DNA of 64,000 bases from Gemmatimonadota bacterium (GCA_009692115.1 SHZU01000010.1:1-64000), one strand, 5' to 3'; shown: positions 1 through 9,149, numbered from the stretch's first letter. Numbers and translations are program-made. Notes: generated by a model not told the origin, from the letters alone.

Positions 1-123
1 GCCGGCGTTGGTGAACAACAGGGTTGGATCATCGGCCGGAACCAGCGCCGACGAGGGGACTTCGCGATGCCCTTTGGCCGCGAAGTAGTCGAGAAAAAGT
101 CTCCGAATCGTGCGTGCGTGCAT
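1..123 (-). CDS. alaS: Alanyl-tRNA synthetase, N-terminal fragment (cut by window edge)
   Basis: Only the first 41 codons are inside the window; the gene continues beyond position 1. The enzyme charges tRNA-Ala with alanine in the cytoplasm. The N-terminus carries the class II AlaRS signature: a short helix ending [11 protein letters not shown], then [20 protein letters not shown], the conserved start of the catalytic core. The ATG at 123 gives the usual AlaRS N-terminus with no extra residues. It follows recX by about 50 bases in the classical recA-recX-alaS order, which supports the call. Very sure of the family; nothing can be said about the missing part. Confidence 0.95.
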   Translation of the reverse strand, partial: MHARTIRRLFLDYFAAKGHREVPSSALVPADDPTLLFTNAG

Positions 124-174
124 GAGGCGGAATATAGGGAGTGACCCCCGGATCCGTGAGGCGGGCGGCCCGCC

Positions 175-804
175 CTAGGCGACCGCCCGGATCAGCCGCA
201 CGACCTCGGATCCGGTATATCCGCGGCGGGCCAAGTAGGCCAGCAGCCGGCGCCGGACCGTAGCCGGTGGCAGCCCCTTGAGCTGCCCGGCGCGCCGGGC
301 AATCAGGCCCTCGATGGCCGCCTGGGCCACCTCCGGCGCGCTCAACCCTTCGAGCGCCGTTTCCACCAAATCCTTGGCGACCCCCATTTGCACCAGCTCC
401 CGCCGCAACCGGGCCGGGCCCCGCCCCCGCTCCGAACGCGAGCGGACGTAGAAAACGGCAAACGCCCGATCATCCAGATAGCCACCGGCTGCGGCCCGGT
501 CCAGCGCCAACTGGACCATGTCGGGCGGATGGCCCTTGAGCGCCAGCCGCCGCTCCAAGTCGCGGCGCGCAAGCGGTCGCCGGCCGAGCAGTCGAATCAC
601 CGTGCGGTACGCGGCCTCCTGGTCAATCGCCCGGCTCAGCCGACCCGCTTGGTCGGGGCCGATGACGACCCCGACCTCCAGCCCCTCCTGACGAATCGCG
701 TCCGCCGGCACGAGGAACACCGTTTTCCCACCGATGACGATGCGGACGGTTCCCTCGCGCCGGATGTCGGGCTCGATCGCCTCGATCGGCCTATTCGGCG
801 TCAC
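175..804 (-). CDS. recX: RecX, regulator of RecA
   Basis: A 209-residue protein whose C-terminal two thirds are the helical RecX repeat region, rich in Arg and Leu ([16 protein letters not shown], then [16 protein letters not shown]). RecX binds RecA filaments and limits their activity in recombination and the SOS response. The first 55 residues or so are an extra N-terminal part predicted as beta strands ([14 protein letters not shown]), as seen in some longer RecX proteins. Translation probably begins at the GTG at 804, 14 bases inside the end of recA, so the two genes are coupled. Its position directly after recA is the main support beyond the family motifs. Confidence 0.92.
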   Translation of the reverse strand: MTPNRPIEAIEPDIRREGTVRIVIGGKTVFLVPADAIRQEGLEVGVVIGPDQAGRLSRAIDQEAAYRTVIRLLGRRPLARRDLERRLALKGHPPDMVQLALDRAAAGGYLDDRAFAVFYVRSRSERGRGPARLRRELVQMGVAKDLVETALEGLSAPEVAQAAIEGLIARRAGQLKGLPPATVRRRLLAYLARRGYTGSEVVRLIRAVA

Positions 805-1846
805 TCTCGTCCTCAGGGGGGCCGAGCCCCGGTTTCACCCCGAGCCATTCCTTGACCTTCTGCTCAACCTCGGCCAGCATGACCTGATTGTCCCGGATGA
901 ACAGCTTGGCGTTCTCCCGGCCTTGGCCGATCCGTTGCTCGCCGTAGGAGTACCAGGCGCCCGACTTCTGGATGATGTTGGCTTCCGAAGCCAGATCGAC
1001 CAACAGCCCGGTGTGGCTGATGCCTTCGTCGAACAGAATGTCGAACTCCGCCTGTTTGAATGGCGGCGCCACCTTGTTCTTGACCACTTTAACCCGGACC
1101 CGGTTGCCGATGATGTTCTCCCGTTCTTTGACCGGACCGACCCGCCGGATATCGAGCCGGAGCGAGGCGTAGAACTTGAGCGCTTTACCGCCGGTCGTGG
1201 TCTCCGGATTCCCGAACATCACCCCGATCTTTTCGCGGAGCTGATTGATGAACACAACCGACGCATTGGAGCGGTGAATCGCCCCGGCCAGCTTCCGAAG
1301 CGCCTGGCTCATCAGCCGCGCCTGCAAGCCCATGTGACTGTCGCCCATTTCGCCTTCGATTTCGGCCTTTGGCACCAGCGCCGCCACCGAGTCGATGATC
1401 ACCAAATCCACCGCGCCCGAGCGGACCAGGATCTCGACGATTTCGAGCCCCTGCTCCCCGGTATCGGGCTGCGACACCAGCAGGCTGTCCACATCCACGC
1501 CGAGCCGCCGGGCGTAGTCCACGTCCAAAGCATGCTCGGCGTCCACGTACGCCGCCGTTCCCCCGGTTTTCTGGACGTTGGCCGCCAAGTGGAGACACAA
1601 CGTCGTCTTGCCCGACGACTCCGGACCGTAGATCTCGGTAATCCGGCCCCGCGGGATTCCGCCGATCCCGACCGCGGCATCGAGGTTCACCGCCCCGGTC
1701 GAAATGGCCCCGATTCGCTCCTTGGGCGCATCGGTTCCCATCCGCATGATGGAACCCTTGCCGAGCTGTTTTTCGATCTGGGCAATGGCGAGGTTGAGGG
1801 CCTTCCGGCGGTCGGCGGTGTGCCGAGATTCTTCTACAGGTGGCAT
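791..1846 (-). CDS. recA: RecA recombinase
   Basis: RecA forms filaments on single-stranded DNA, drives strand exchange and triggers LexA self-cleavage. The start chosen is the ATG at 1846 (351 residues), because the family N-terminus follows at once ([18 protein letters not shown]) and an AAAAGGA-type ribosome site lies before it. A GTG 60 bases upstream would add an unrelated basic tail. Walker A GPESSGKT is at residues 74-81. The MAW signature and the L2 region with [13 protein letters not shown] are visible. The C-terminus is acidic (EDESDAE), as is normal. There is no intein. The gene overlaps recX by 14 bases. Confidence 0.98.
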   Translation of the reverse strand: MPPVEESRHTADRRKALNLAIAQIEKQLGKGSIMRMGTDAPKERIGAISTGAVNLDAAVGIGGIPRGRITEIYGPESSGKTTLCLHLAANVQKTGGTAAYVDAEHALDVDYARRLGVDVDSLLVSQPDTGEQGLEIVEILVRSGAVDLVIIDSVAALVPKAEIEGEMGDSHMGLQARLMSQALRKLAGAIHRSNASVVFINQLREKIGVMFGNPETTTGGKALKFYASLRLDIRRVGPVKERENIIGNRVRVKVVKNKVAPPFKQAEFDILFDEGISHTGLLVDLASEANIIQKSGAWYSYGEQRIGQGRENAKLFIRDNQVMLAEVEQKVKEWLGVKPGLGPPEDESDAE

Positions 1847-1870
1847 TACGAGGGTTCCTTTTGGGCTTGA

Positions 1871-1884
1871 AGTACGCTTGTACC
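1871..1884. promoter_or_regulatory. LexA-like operator in front of recA
   Basis: AGTACGCTTGTACC is a near-perfect palindrome, GTAC-N4-GTAC, 25 bases upstream of the recA start. It fits the cyanobacterial-type LexA consensus RGTACNNNDGTWCB as I recall it. It does not fit the E. coli CTGT-N8-ACAG or the Bacillus GAAC-N4-GTTC type. Its place in the recA leader is the main reason to call it an SOS operator. No lexA gene is in this window to test the match. Confidence 0.5.
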
Positions 1885-1921
1885 AACGTGGCCGTTTTTG
1901 ATCCACAACATTACTTCAATG

Positions 1922-1950
1922 AATCTAGTGCCGAACATTATCCGAAGCAA
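1922..1950 (-). promoter_or_regulatory. Possible sigma-70 promoter for recA
   Basis: On the minus strand TTGCTT (1945-1950) and TAGATT (1922-1927) are separated by 17 bases. Transcription would start near 1915, so the LexA-like palindrome would fall in the early transcribed leader rather than over the -10 element. The match is moderate and rests on two hexamers only. Confidence 0.3.
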
Positions 1951-1963
1951 GGGGTACACTTTT

Positions 1964-2374
1964 TCACTTTCCCACACCCCTCCAGGCGTCTTCGATGTGG
2001 AGAACATGTGGAAAACCTCCCACCGGCCAGCTCACTTCCACCACATCAAACCGGTACGCATCGTTCGGCCGACCTCGCCGAGCGATCCAGATTCCGGCCA
2101 CCAAGCCCAGAACCTGGCGCTTCCGCCAGCCAATCGATTCGGCCCCGGTACCGAAGGCCACCCCCGAGCGCGCCTTCACCTCGACGAAGGCGACCAGAGC
2201 GCCCCGGCGGGCAATCAGGTCGAGGTCGTGGTGCCCGAACCGGAATCGGTGGGCTTCAATCCGCCAGCCGAGCGACTCGAGGTACTTGGCGGCGGCCAGT
2301 TCGCCGGCCAGGCCCCGCCGGTGACGAGGGTCGCGCCATTCGGCGGCGGGTCGGACCACGTTGGGCATCGGCAT
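1964..2374 (-). CDS. yraN: YraN family (UPF0102) nuclease-like protein
   Basis: A 136-residue protein with the YraN arrangement: GLAGELAAAKYLESLGW near the N-terminus, then the PD-(D/E)xK-like core HHDLDLIARRGALVAFVEVKAR, then RKRQVL. The family has a Holliday-junction-resolvase-like nuclease fold; its cellular role is poorly defined. Residues D, E and K of the core are all present, so the fold looks intact. Start is the ATG at 2374; a second ATG two codons later would serve equally well. It lies upstream of recA in the same direction but is separated by the recA regulatory region. Confidence 0.88.
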   Translation of the reverse strand: MPMPNVVRPAAEWRDPRHRRGLAGELAAAKYLESLGWRIEAHRFRFGHHDLDLIARRGALVAFVEVKARSGVAFGTGAESIGWRKRQVLGLVAGIWIARRGRPNDAYRFDVVEVSWPVGGFPHVLHIEDAWRGVGK

Positions 2375-2550
2375 GAGCCAACATAGGAACGGACCGCCGG
2401 ATCAAATAACCTTTCGAGCCCGGGCCAGGGCCTAATCAGCGCGATTTGGTTTCACGCTGACAATTGGTTCGGGGCGGCCAAGACGCCCGCCCCAGACTCC
2501 ACCTATGGTTCGCTCCAGTGGGTCCGACCCCTTCTTCCCGGAGCTTCTCG

Positions 2551-2786
2551 ATGGCGATTGCCCGCCTCTTCCTCCTGCTCGCCACGGCCCCACTGCAGGG
2601 GCAAGAACCAAAGCCGGCGGGCGGGTTGGATATGGGGGCCAGTTCCTGATCGTGATTCCGGAACTGGATCTGGTCGCGGTCGTCACGGCGGGCAACTACA
2701 ACCAATATCGGATCTGGCGGGCGTTCCGGGAGTTCGCAGTACGGGGGGTCCCTACCCGCAGTACTCGTCCAATTGATCGAAACTGA
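2551..2786 (+). pseudogene. Collapsed beta-lactamase-like (class C family) serine hydrolase remnant
   Basis: The plus strand keeps two ends of a secreted serine hydrolase. From the ATG at 2551, with GGAG eight bases upstream, the reading frame gives a signal peptide (MAIARLFLLLATAPLQGQ). About 25 codons on, the reading shifts frame, and the other frame gives GYGGQFLIVIPELDLVAVV then TAGNYNQYRIW. This is the C-terminal strand region of beta-lactamase/penicillin-binding-protein-like hydrolases. The whole central part with the SxxK and YxN motifs is missing, so this looks like a large internal deletion plus frameshift. The end runs 35 bases past the ftsK stop on the other strand. The rest of 2375-2751 holds a GC-rich hairpin (2471-2493) and no gene I can support. 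Confidence 0.65.
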
Positions 2787-5007
2787 TCAGCACTTCGCGC
2801 GGTTTGCTGCCATCCGGCGGCCCGAGAATGCCCGCCGCGTGCAGTTGGTCGATGACCCGGGCGGCCCGGCCGTACCCGATCCGGAGCTTCCGCTGCAACA
2901 GCGAGGTCGAGCCGCCTTGGTTCTGGAGGCAGGCCTCGGCCGCCTCCCGGAAGAGCTGGTCCCGGTCGGCGGTGGCGGCGCCCTCGGGGCCGCCGGCCTC
3001 ATCCGACTCCTGGGCTCGCATGAACTCGAGAATATCGGCTTCGTCCCGTTCCTTCTGCTCGGCCGCCCGGCGGGCTTCGCGCCGGACCCGGAACCACTCC
3101 ATCACGGCCTCGGTCTCTTCGGTGCCGATATAGGCGCCTTGAATCCGCATCGGCTCGCTCTTGCCCGGGGGCAGGAACAGCATGTCGCCATTGCCTAACA
3201 GCGCCTCGGCGCCGTTCTGATCGAGGATGGTCCGGCTATCGACCTTCGAGGCAACCCGGAACCCGATCCGGCTCGGAAAGTTCGCCTTGATGAGACCGGT
3301 CAGGACGTTCACCGACGGCCGCTGGGTGGCGAGAATCAGGTGAATCCCGATAGCCCGGGCTTTCTGGGCCAACATCGCGAGTGGGGTTTCGACCTCGGCC
3401 GCGACGGTCATCATCAAATCCGCCAACTCGTCGACGACGATGACGATGTACGGCAGGATCCCTTCGCCATAGATATCGGATGGCGGCAGGTCGGGCGCCG
3501 TCGTCTCCACTTGGTTGCTGATGTCCTTGAGCGTCGGCGTTGGCCGGAGCGGGTTCCGAAGGGACTTACCCTCCTCGAGCTTGCGGTTGAAGTCGGCGAT
3601 GTTCCTCGACCCGTTGGCGTGCAGCAGCTCGTACCGCCGGTTCATCTCGTAGACGGCCCACTTCAGGACCCGGGCGGCATCGTTGTTGTTGGTGACGACC
3701 TTGTGCCGGAGGTGGGGCAAATCATTGTACATCGAGAGCTCGACCATCTTCGGATCGACCATCAGGAAGCGGAGCTGCTTGGCGGTGTACCGATAGACGA
3801 GACAGCTGATGATGCTGTTGATCCCGACCGATTTGCCGGTGCCGGTGGCGCCGGCAATCAGGAGGTGGGGCATCTTCGCCAAATCGGCAATGACCGGTTT
3901 GCCCTCCAGGTCCCGGCCTAACACGACGGGCAGGATGGCCTTGGACCGATCCCACTCTTCGGCCTCGAGCATTTCACGGAGCGTAACCATCCGCGGCGAG
4001 GGATTCGGCACCTCGACCCCCACCGCACCTTTGCCGGGAATCGGCGCGACCCGGATGCTCGAGGCCCGCATCGTAATGGCCAAGTCATCGGCGAGCGCGA
4101 TGATCCGCCCCGCCTTGACGCCCGGCGCCGGCACCACTTCGAACTGGGTCACCACCGGCCCGCTGGTCCGCCCCGCGATGGTGCCGTCGACCTTGAAGGT
4201 GCGGAGCGTGTCCATCAACAGTTGGCCCAATTTGTCGAGGGCGGCGGCGTCGGCGGTCGTGTCCTGGGCCGGAGGAGACTGCAGCAACTCGACCGGTGGG
4301 AGTTCGTTCTCGTCACCGGTTGGCAGGACCGCGGCGACCGCGGCCTTGAGGGCTTTGGCCACCTTGGCCGCCGGCTTCTTCTTCTCCGGCTTGGGCTCCG
4401 GCTCGGGCGGGGCCTCGACCACTTGATCGTCGTCCACCAGCGGGGTCGGTACGGCCTTGGCCACTCGCTTCGCTTCCGCGGGGGCCTCGGCCGGCACCGG
4501 CACCACCCCGGGCCGGTCGGCCTTCTCGAGCCGCCGGAGCGGATGCCAGGCCAGCGTCAAGATCGTCAGGGCCGACCCCGACAGGAACGCCAACAACAGA
4601 CCCCCGGTCTTCCCGATCAGACCGGTCGCGCCGTAGGCCAACAAACCGGGCACGATTCCGGTGGCCCGGGCCGGCACGGTCCAGTCGAGCAGCGGCGGAT
4701 CGAAGGCGGCCGGCGCGGCGCCGGTCACCACCCCGATGGTGAACGGGACGATCAGCGCCAAGCCGCCGAGCAGGAGCGCGGTCCGTTTCATGTCAAGGCG
4801 GGGCAACCGGTCGAAGCCGGCCAGGGCCAGCGCCAACCCCAGCACCGGCAGGCCCACCGCCCCGGCGCCCAGCCCCTTCCAGAGCAGGCTGCCTAACGTC
4901 CGGCCCACCGCCCCGGTTGGAATCTCGGGCACCAGGCAGAGCCCGGCAAAGACGCCGAGCACCAGGGCCGACAGGGCGCCAAGCCGGCGGCGGTCGTCGG
5001 TCGTCAT
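2752..5007 (-). CDS. ftsK: FtsK/SpoIIIE DNA translocase
   Basis: FtsK pumps chromosome DNA through the closing septum. The start chosen is the ATG at 5007, in an ATGA overlap with comB (751 residues). Residues 1-155 hold about four membrane segments. They are followed by a Pro/Glu/Lys-rich linker (165-215, short by FtsK standards), the alpha/beta translocase domain with Walker A GATGTGKS (386-393) and Walker B IVIVVDELADL, and a C-terminal gamma winged helix (LLQRKLRIGYGRAARVIDQL) that reads polar sequences. All core motifs are present. It is the last gene of the aroQ-acc-comB operon. Confidence 0.96.
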   Translation of the reverse strand: MTTDDRRRLGALSALVLGVFAGLCLVPEIPTGAVGRTLGSLLWKGLGAGAVGLPVLGLALALAGFDRLPRLDMKRTALLLGGLALIVPFTIGVVTGAAPAAFDPPLLDWTVPARATGIVPGLLAYGATGLIGKTGGLLLAFLSGSALTILTLAWHPLRRLEKADRPGVVPVPAEAPAEAKRVAKAVPTPLVDDDQVVEAPPEPEPKPEKKKPAAKVAKALKAAVAAVLPTGDENELPPVELLQSPPAQDTTADAAALDKLGQLLMDTLRTFKVDGTIAGRTSGPVVTQFEVVPAPGVKAGRIIALADDLAITMRASSIRVAPIPGKGAVGVEVPNPSPRMVTLREMLEAEEWDRSKAILPVVLGRDLEGKPVIADLAKMPHLLIAGATGTGKSVGINSIISCLVYRYTAKQLRFLMVDPKMVELSMYNDLPHLRHKVVTNNNDAARVLKWAVYEMNRRYELLHANGSRNIADFNRKLEEGKSLRNPLRPTPTLKDISNQVETTAPDLPPSDIYGEGILPYIVIVVDELADLMMTVAAEVETPLAMLAQKARAIGIHLILATQRPSVNVLTGLIKANFPSRIGFRVASKVDSRTILDQNGAEALLGNGDMLFLPPGKSEPMRIQGAYIGTEETEAVMEWFRVRREARRAAEQKERDEADILEFMRAQESDEAGGPEGAATADRDQLFREAAEACLQNQGGSTSLLQRKLRIGYGRAARVIDQLHAAGILGPPDGSKPREVLISFDQLDEYCG

Positions 5008-5741
5008 CCGGGCATCCCCACCAACCGCCGGTCGTGAAACACCGGTAACACCGGATAGCGGTCCTGTTTGGCCGCCTCGCTCACGTCGTCCGACATCCCG
5101 ATGGCCTCGAGGCCCCGGCCCGCGGCCGAACCCACCAGCGGCAGATCCCAGCGGCGGCCGTACCGGCGTACCAAGTCGACCGCGGCCACCGCGGCATCGT
5201 TCAAGCCATCGAGCCGAGTCCGGCTGCCTAACGTCTCTATCACCAGCCGGCCGGCCGTGTAGGCGTCGTCGAGCCCGAACCGCCCGTCCCGCCCGGCACA
5301 CATGATCAAGAGGTCGAGGCCGTCGGCCAACAGCTGCCGGGCCCGGGCGCCCGCCACCGAGAGATTGACCGCCGAGACGACATACACATGGGCCGCACCC
5401 ACGGTCGCGAGGAGCGCCCCCGTGCCATTGGTGGTGGTCATCACCAAGGTTTTGCCCTTGACCCGCGACTCGGTCATTTCAAGGGGGCTGTTCCCGAGGC
5501 CGAAGCCGGGAACCGGTTTGCCATGCCGTTCGCCGGTCAGGACGACATCGTCCGATCCGAGCGTTTGGAGCAGCTTCATCGCCTCTTCGATCGAACCGAC
5601 CGGGATGATGCTCTTAGCGCCGTGCCAGAGCGCCGCGCTCATCGTGGTGGTGGCCCGGAGCACGTCGATCACGAATACCCCCCGGCCCGCGACCTCATCT
5701 TTCGCGAGGCTCGCAGGCGTGAAGGCGACATCGAGACTCAT
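5004..5741 (-). CDS. comB: ComB family 2-phosphosulfolactate phosphatase
   Basis: A 245-residue protein with the ComB signatures: [16 protein letters not shown] near the N-terminus, [18 protein letters not shown], and TTTNGTGAL. The characterised archaeal enzyme removes phosphate from 2-phosphosulfolactate in coenzyme M synthesis. Bacterial members are common but their substrate is often unknown, so the reaction here is inferred from family only. It overlaps accC upstream and ftsK downstream by 4 bases each (ATGA), so all three are translated as a chain. No other sulfolactate or coenzyme M gene is in the window. Confidence 0.85.
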   Translation of the reverse strand: MSLDVAFTPASLAKDEVAGRGVFVIDVLRATTTMSAALWHGAKSIIPVGSIEEAMKLLQTLGSDDVVLTGERHGKPVPGFGLGNSPLEMTESRVKGKTLVMTTTNGTGALLATVGAAHVYVVSAVNLSVAGARARQLLADGLDLLIMCAGRDGRFGLDDAYTAGRLVIETLGSRTRLDGLNDAAVAAVDLVRRYGRRWDLPLVGSAAGRGLEAIGMSDDVSEAAKQDRYPVLPVFHDRRLVGMPG

Positions 5742-7096
5742 GGTTCCGGACGAAGGAGCTGGTTTTCCCGCTCGAGGAAACGGGTGTCGATGGTGCCGGC
5801 CACGAAATCGGGATGCCGAATCACCCGGGCCAAGAACGGAATCGTGGTCGTGACCCCTTCGAGAATGAAGCTGTCGAGGGCTTGCCCCATCCGCCGGAGC
5901 GCCTCATGCCGGTCCCGGCCATGCACGATGACCTTGGCCAGCAAGGAGTCGTAGTGGGGCGGGACCCGGTACCCGGCGTAGACATGGGTGTCGACCCGGA
6001 CCCCAGGCCCGCCCGGAGGATGGTACGCGGTGATCAAACCCGGCGACGGCTGAAAGTTCCGATAGGGGTCCTCGGCGTTCACCCGGCATTCGATGGCATG
6101 ACCCCGGAGACAGTTGAAGTTGACCGGGAAGCTGAGCGGCTCGCCCGCCGCCACCCGGACTTGCTCCTTGACCAAGTCAAACCCGGTGACCATTTCAGTA
6201 ACCGGATGTTCGACTTGAATCCGGGTGTTCATTTCCATGAAGTAGAACGAGCCATCGGTATCGAGCAGAAACTCGATCGTCCCCGCGCCGACATAGCCGA
6301 TGGCCGCCGCCAACGACACCGCCGCGGACCCCATCTGATCCCGGAGTTCGGCCGTCAGGGCCGGGCTCGGGCTCTCTTCGATCAGTTTCTGGTGGCGCCG
6401 CTGCACCGAGCAGTCGCGCTCGCCCAAATGCATGACCCGTCCATGCTGGTCGCCGATGATCTGGATTTCGACGTGGCGGGGATGCTCGAGGTACTTCTCG
6501 ACATACACATCGCCGTTGCCGAAGGCGGACAGCGCTTCGTTCTGTGCCAGTCCGAACAACTGGCCGAACTGGTCGGCGTCATGGGCGATCCGCATGCCCT
6601 TCCCGCCCCCACCGGCCGTCGCCTTGATGATGACCGGGAACCCGATCTCCTGGGCCACCACCAGCGCCTCATCGACATCCGCCAGGATCCCCGCCGAGCC
6701 CGGCACCGTCGGCACCCCGGCCTCCTTGGCCAGTCGGCGGGCGGAGGCCTTGTCACCCATTTGCCGGATCTGATCGGGGGTCGGGCCGATGAAGGTGATG
6801 TTGGAGGCCCGGCAGATCTCGGCAAATTCGGCGTTTTCGGCCAAGAAACCGTAGCCCGGGTGAATGGCGTCGGCCCCGGTGATTTCGGCCGCCGCGATCA
6901 GCCGCGGGATATTGAGATAGGAACTCCGGCTCGGCGCCGGCCCGATGCAGACGTCGTCATCGGCAAACCGGACATGGAGCGACTCCCGGTCGGCCTCACT
7001 GTAGACGGCGACCGTGTGGACTCCGAGTTCCCGACAGGCGCGAATCACCCGAAGGGCGATCTCGCCGCGATTAGCGATCAGAACCTTATTAAACAT
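5738..7096 (-). CDS. accC: Biotin carboxylase subunit of acetyl-CoA carboxylase
   Basis: AccC uses ATP and bicarbonate to carboxylate the biotin on AccB, the first step of fatty acid synthesis. The ATG at 7096 gives 452 residues, the family length, and the standard start [20 protein letters not shown]. An ATP-grasp domain follows, with the glycine-rich loop [13 protein letters not shown] and metal/bicarbonate residues in [18 protein letters not shown]. An in-frame upstream ATG at 7144 would add 16 residues of no family character. About 90 bases separate it from the PilT-like gene. No Shine-Dalgarno sequence is evident. Confidence 0.97.
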   Translation of the reverse strand: MFNKVLIANRGEIALRVIRACRELGVHTVAVYSEADRESLHVRFADDDVCIGPAPSRSSYLNIPRLIAAAEITGADAIHPGYGFLAENAEFAEICRASNITFIGPTPDQIRQMGDKASARRLAKEAGVPTVPGSAGILADVDEALVVAQEIGFPVIIKATAGGGGKGMRIAHDADQFGQLFGLAQNEALSAFGNGDVYVEKYLEHPRHVEIQIIGDQHGRVMHLGERDCSVQRRHQKLIEESPSPALTAELRDQMGSAAVSLAAAIGYVGAGTIEFLLDTDGSFYFMEMNTRIQVEHPVTEMVTGFDLVKEQVRVAAGEPLSFPVNFNCLRGHAIECRVNAEDPYRNFQPSPGLITAYHPPGGPGVRVDTHVYAGYRVPPHYDSLLAKVIVHGRDRHEALRRMGQALDSFILEGVTTTIPFLARVIRHPDFVAGTIDTRFLERENQLLRPEP

Positions 7097-7188
7097 GCCG
7101 GTCGTTGGAGGTAGTTCGACGCCGAAACACCCCGAGTCCGCCATCTGGCTGACCCGGGCTTCCCGGTTTCAACGTCGAAGAATGCCGA

Positions 7189-7524
7189 TCAGGTCAGCGA
7201 CACGTCTCTGGTCAAGTCCGACGGCGCCCAGTTGATCCCCGGAACATCGGCGAACGTCCGGTCCGAGGCCGCCGTCACCCCAGCGGCCCGCAAGGCGAAC
7301 TCGCTCGGGTTACTCGCGTAGAACAGGGCACCGTCATAACGGATGACGCCCCGCTTGTACCACTGCATCAAGGATTGGTCGAACGACAGCATCCCGTACC
7401 CGACCGAACCTTCGGAGATCAGGTCGGGAATGTTGAGCGATTTCTCCAGGCTCCGGACGCTCTCGGCCACCGCCGCCGAATTGATCAAGACCTCCGCCGC
7501 CCCACCGCCGACCGGCTCACCCAT
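7189..7524 (-). CDS. Orphan PilT/PilU C-terminal domain-like protein
   Basis: A 111-residue protein starting at the ATG at 7524, which shares ATGGGTGA with the accB stop, so it is probably coupled to accB. It matches the end of type IV pilus retraction ATPases: AAEVLINSAAVAESVRSLE, then IPDLISEGSVGYGMLSFDQSLM, then GALFYASNPSEFALR. The ATPase core (Walker A and B, Asp and His boxes) is absent, so it cannot be a working motor. About 30 C-terminal residues (TFADVPGINW) have no parallel I know. It could be a decayed pilT or a small regulator. The reading frame is intact and its operon position is clean. Confidence 0.6.
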   Translation of the reverse strand: MGEPVGGGAAEVLINSAAVAESVRSLEKSLNIPDLISEGSVGYGMLSFDQSLMQWYKRGVIRYDGALFYASNPSEFALRAAGVTAASDRTFADVPGINWAPSDLTRDVSLT

Positions 7525-8047
7525 TGGGATCCACCCGGTAAAGGACCTGGCCGAACTCAACCGGAGCCGAATCCTCCATGCACACCTCGCGAATGACTCC
7601 GCCGAACTCGGCCTCGATCTCGTTCATGATCTTCATCGCCTCGATGATGCACACCGTCCGCCCGGGCGAGACCCGGGCCCCGGCCTTGACGTACGGCTCG
7701 GACCCCGGCTCCGGGGATGCATAAAAGGTACCCACCATGGGCGACTTGATCTCTTTGAGCGTCGAGCGGACCGGCTCGGCCGGCGCCGGGGGCCCGGGGG
7801 GCGAGGCCGGGGCGGCTGGCATGGTATGCATCGGCATCATGGCCATCCCGGCCGGGGCCGAAAAGCCGTTGGAGGTCCGAGTCAGCACGACCCCGGTACC
7901 GAACCAGCCTTTCAGCTCGATCGAACCCACCTCGGGGGTTTCCCGGAGCAGGTCGACCAACCGCCGGACGTCCTTGATGTCGATCCCCTTGATCCCGGGG
8001 ACCTTCTCGAACACTGCAACGAGTGCCTTGATCTCTTCAGGATTCAT
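7517..8047 (-). CDS. accB: Biotin carboxyl carrier protein of acetyl-CoA carboxylase
   Basis: A 176-residue AccB. The N-terminal helical region (MNPEEIKALVAVFEKV) is followed by a flexible Pro/Ala/Met linker (about 64-95) and the biotinyl domain. The biotinylated lysine is K139 in EAMKIMNEI, and the thumb loop SPMVGTFYASPEPGSEPYV is present. It carries carboxybiotin between AccC and the carboxyltransferase in the cytoplasm. It lies between the M24 peptidase and the PilT-like gene, with accC next after that. The classical accB-accC pair is therefore interrupted by one small gene. Confidence 0.96.
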   Translation of the reverse strand: MNPEEIKALVAVFEKVPGIKGIDIKDVRRLVDLLRETPEVGSIELKGWFGTGVVLTRTSNGFSAPAGMAMMPMHTMPAAPASPPGPPAPAEPVRSTLKEIKSPMVGTFYASPEPGSEPYVKAGARVSPGRTVCIIEAMKIMNEIEAEFGGVIREVCMEDSAPVEFGQVLYRVDPNG

Positions 8048-8066
8048 CGGTTACCGACGGCGCATG

Positions 8067-9149
8067 TTAGGTCAGTTCCATTAAGTCGGTTTTGCCGTCG
8101 GACAGGCAGACGGCCTGGTGCTCGAGCAAAACCACGTCGTCCTCGATCCGGACGCCCCCCCAACCTTCAAAATAGACGCCTGGCTCGACTGTGACCACCG
8201 CCCCCACCGGCAAGCGGGCCTCGTTCGTCTGGGAAAGCCGCGGCGCTTCATGCACTTCGAGCCCCAATCCATGGCCCAGCGAGTGACCAAACGCCTCCCC
8301 CATCCCCGCCCGGGCAATCAGGTCACGAGCCAGGGAATCGGCCTCCCGCCCGGTTAACCCGGCCCTGAGGCCCTCCCGGGCCCGCATTTGGGCCTTCTGG
8401 ACGACCTCGTACACCAATCGCTGCCGTTCGTCGGCCCGGGCCCCGACCACGAACGTCCGGGTAATGTCGGAACAGTACCCGCCCACCTGGGCCCCGAAGT
8501 CCATCACCAGAAAGTCGCCCGACTGGATCGGCCGGGCGGTCGAACGGGCATGGGGCAGCGCACTCCGAGGGCCGGACGCCACAATCGACTGAAACGGGTG
8601 CCATTCGCTGCCGCGACGGCGAAGTTCCGCCTCCAGGTCGGAGGCGACCTCGAGTTCAGTGCGGCCCGCCCGGATCCCGGACTCGACCGCCGCCAGGGCC
8701 TCAGTCGCCAACCGGGCGGCCTCGCCGATCGCGGCAATTTCGGCTTCGTCCTTCGTGGCCCGAAGCTGCTCGACCACGTTACTCACTGGGACGAGTTCGA
8801 GGCCCGCCGGCTTCAGTTGATCCAGATCGGCCAGGGTAGTCCAGGCCCGGTCGATCCCCACCCGGGTAATCTGGTGGGCGGCCAGGGCCTGTCGGATCCC
8901 ATCCCACAAGCTGGATCGTTCGACCCGGAGGTCGACGCTCCGCCCGACTTCTGCCGGGGCTTGGGTCGCGTACCGAAAATCGGTCACCAACACCACCCGT
9001 GCTCCGGTCACCAGCATCTTGGCCGAGGTGCCGGAGAATCCCGTCAGATACCTAATGTTGGCAGACCCGGTCACGATCATCGCCTCGAGCCCGAGATCCG
9101 CCAGTCCCTTCCGGAGCGCCGCCTGCCGCCGTTCCGTGCCGCTAGCCAT
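8067..9149 (-). CDS. pepP: Xaa-Pro aminopeptidase-type M24 metallopeptidase
   Basis: A 360-residue two-domain protein. The N-terminal creatinase-like half (residues 1-130, with GSANIRYLTGFSGTSA) is followed by the M24 pita-bread domain. Metal ligands are visible as DFGAQVGGYCSDITRTF (two Asp), the His in FGHSLGHGLGLEVHE, the Glu in VTVEPGVYF and the Glu in GVRIEDDVVL. It should remove N-terminal residues before proline. It overlaps aroQ by 8 bases. The order aroQ-pepP-accB-accC is a known arrangement, where efp is often also found; efp is absent here. PepP and PepQ (prolidase) cannot be told apart firmly. Confidence 0.9.
   Translation of the reverse strand: MASGTERRQAALRKGLADLGLEAMIVTGSANIRYLTGFSGTSAKMLVTGARVVLVTDFRYATQAPAEVGRSVDLRVERSSLWDGIRQALAAHQITRVGIDRAWTTLADLDQLKPAGLELVPVSNVVEQLRATKDEAEIAAIGEAARLATEALAAVESGIRAGRTELEVASDLEAELRRRGSEWHPFQSIVASGPRSALPHARSTARPIQSGDFLVMDFGAQVGGYCSDITRTFVVGARADERQRLVYEVVQKAQMRAREGLRAGLTGREADSLARDLIARAGMGEAFGHSLGHGLGLEVHEAPRLSQTNEARLPVGAVVTVEPGVYFEGWGGVRIEDDVVLLEHQAVCLSDGKTDLMELT

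Noticed and set aside
1847-1906. Longer recA start at the GTG at 1906
   Set aside because: It would add a basic tail unlike RecA and place the LexA-like palindrome inside the gene.
2471-2493. GC-rich hairpin as a terminator for ftsK
   Set aside because: The stem GGGGCGG/CCGCCCC has no U-rich tail on the minus strand and is about 260 bases past the gene end.
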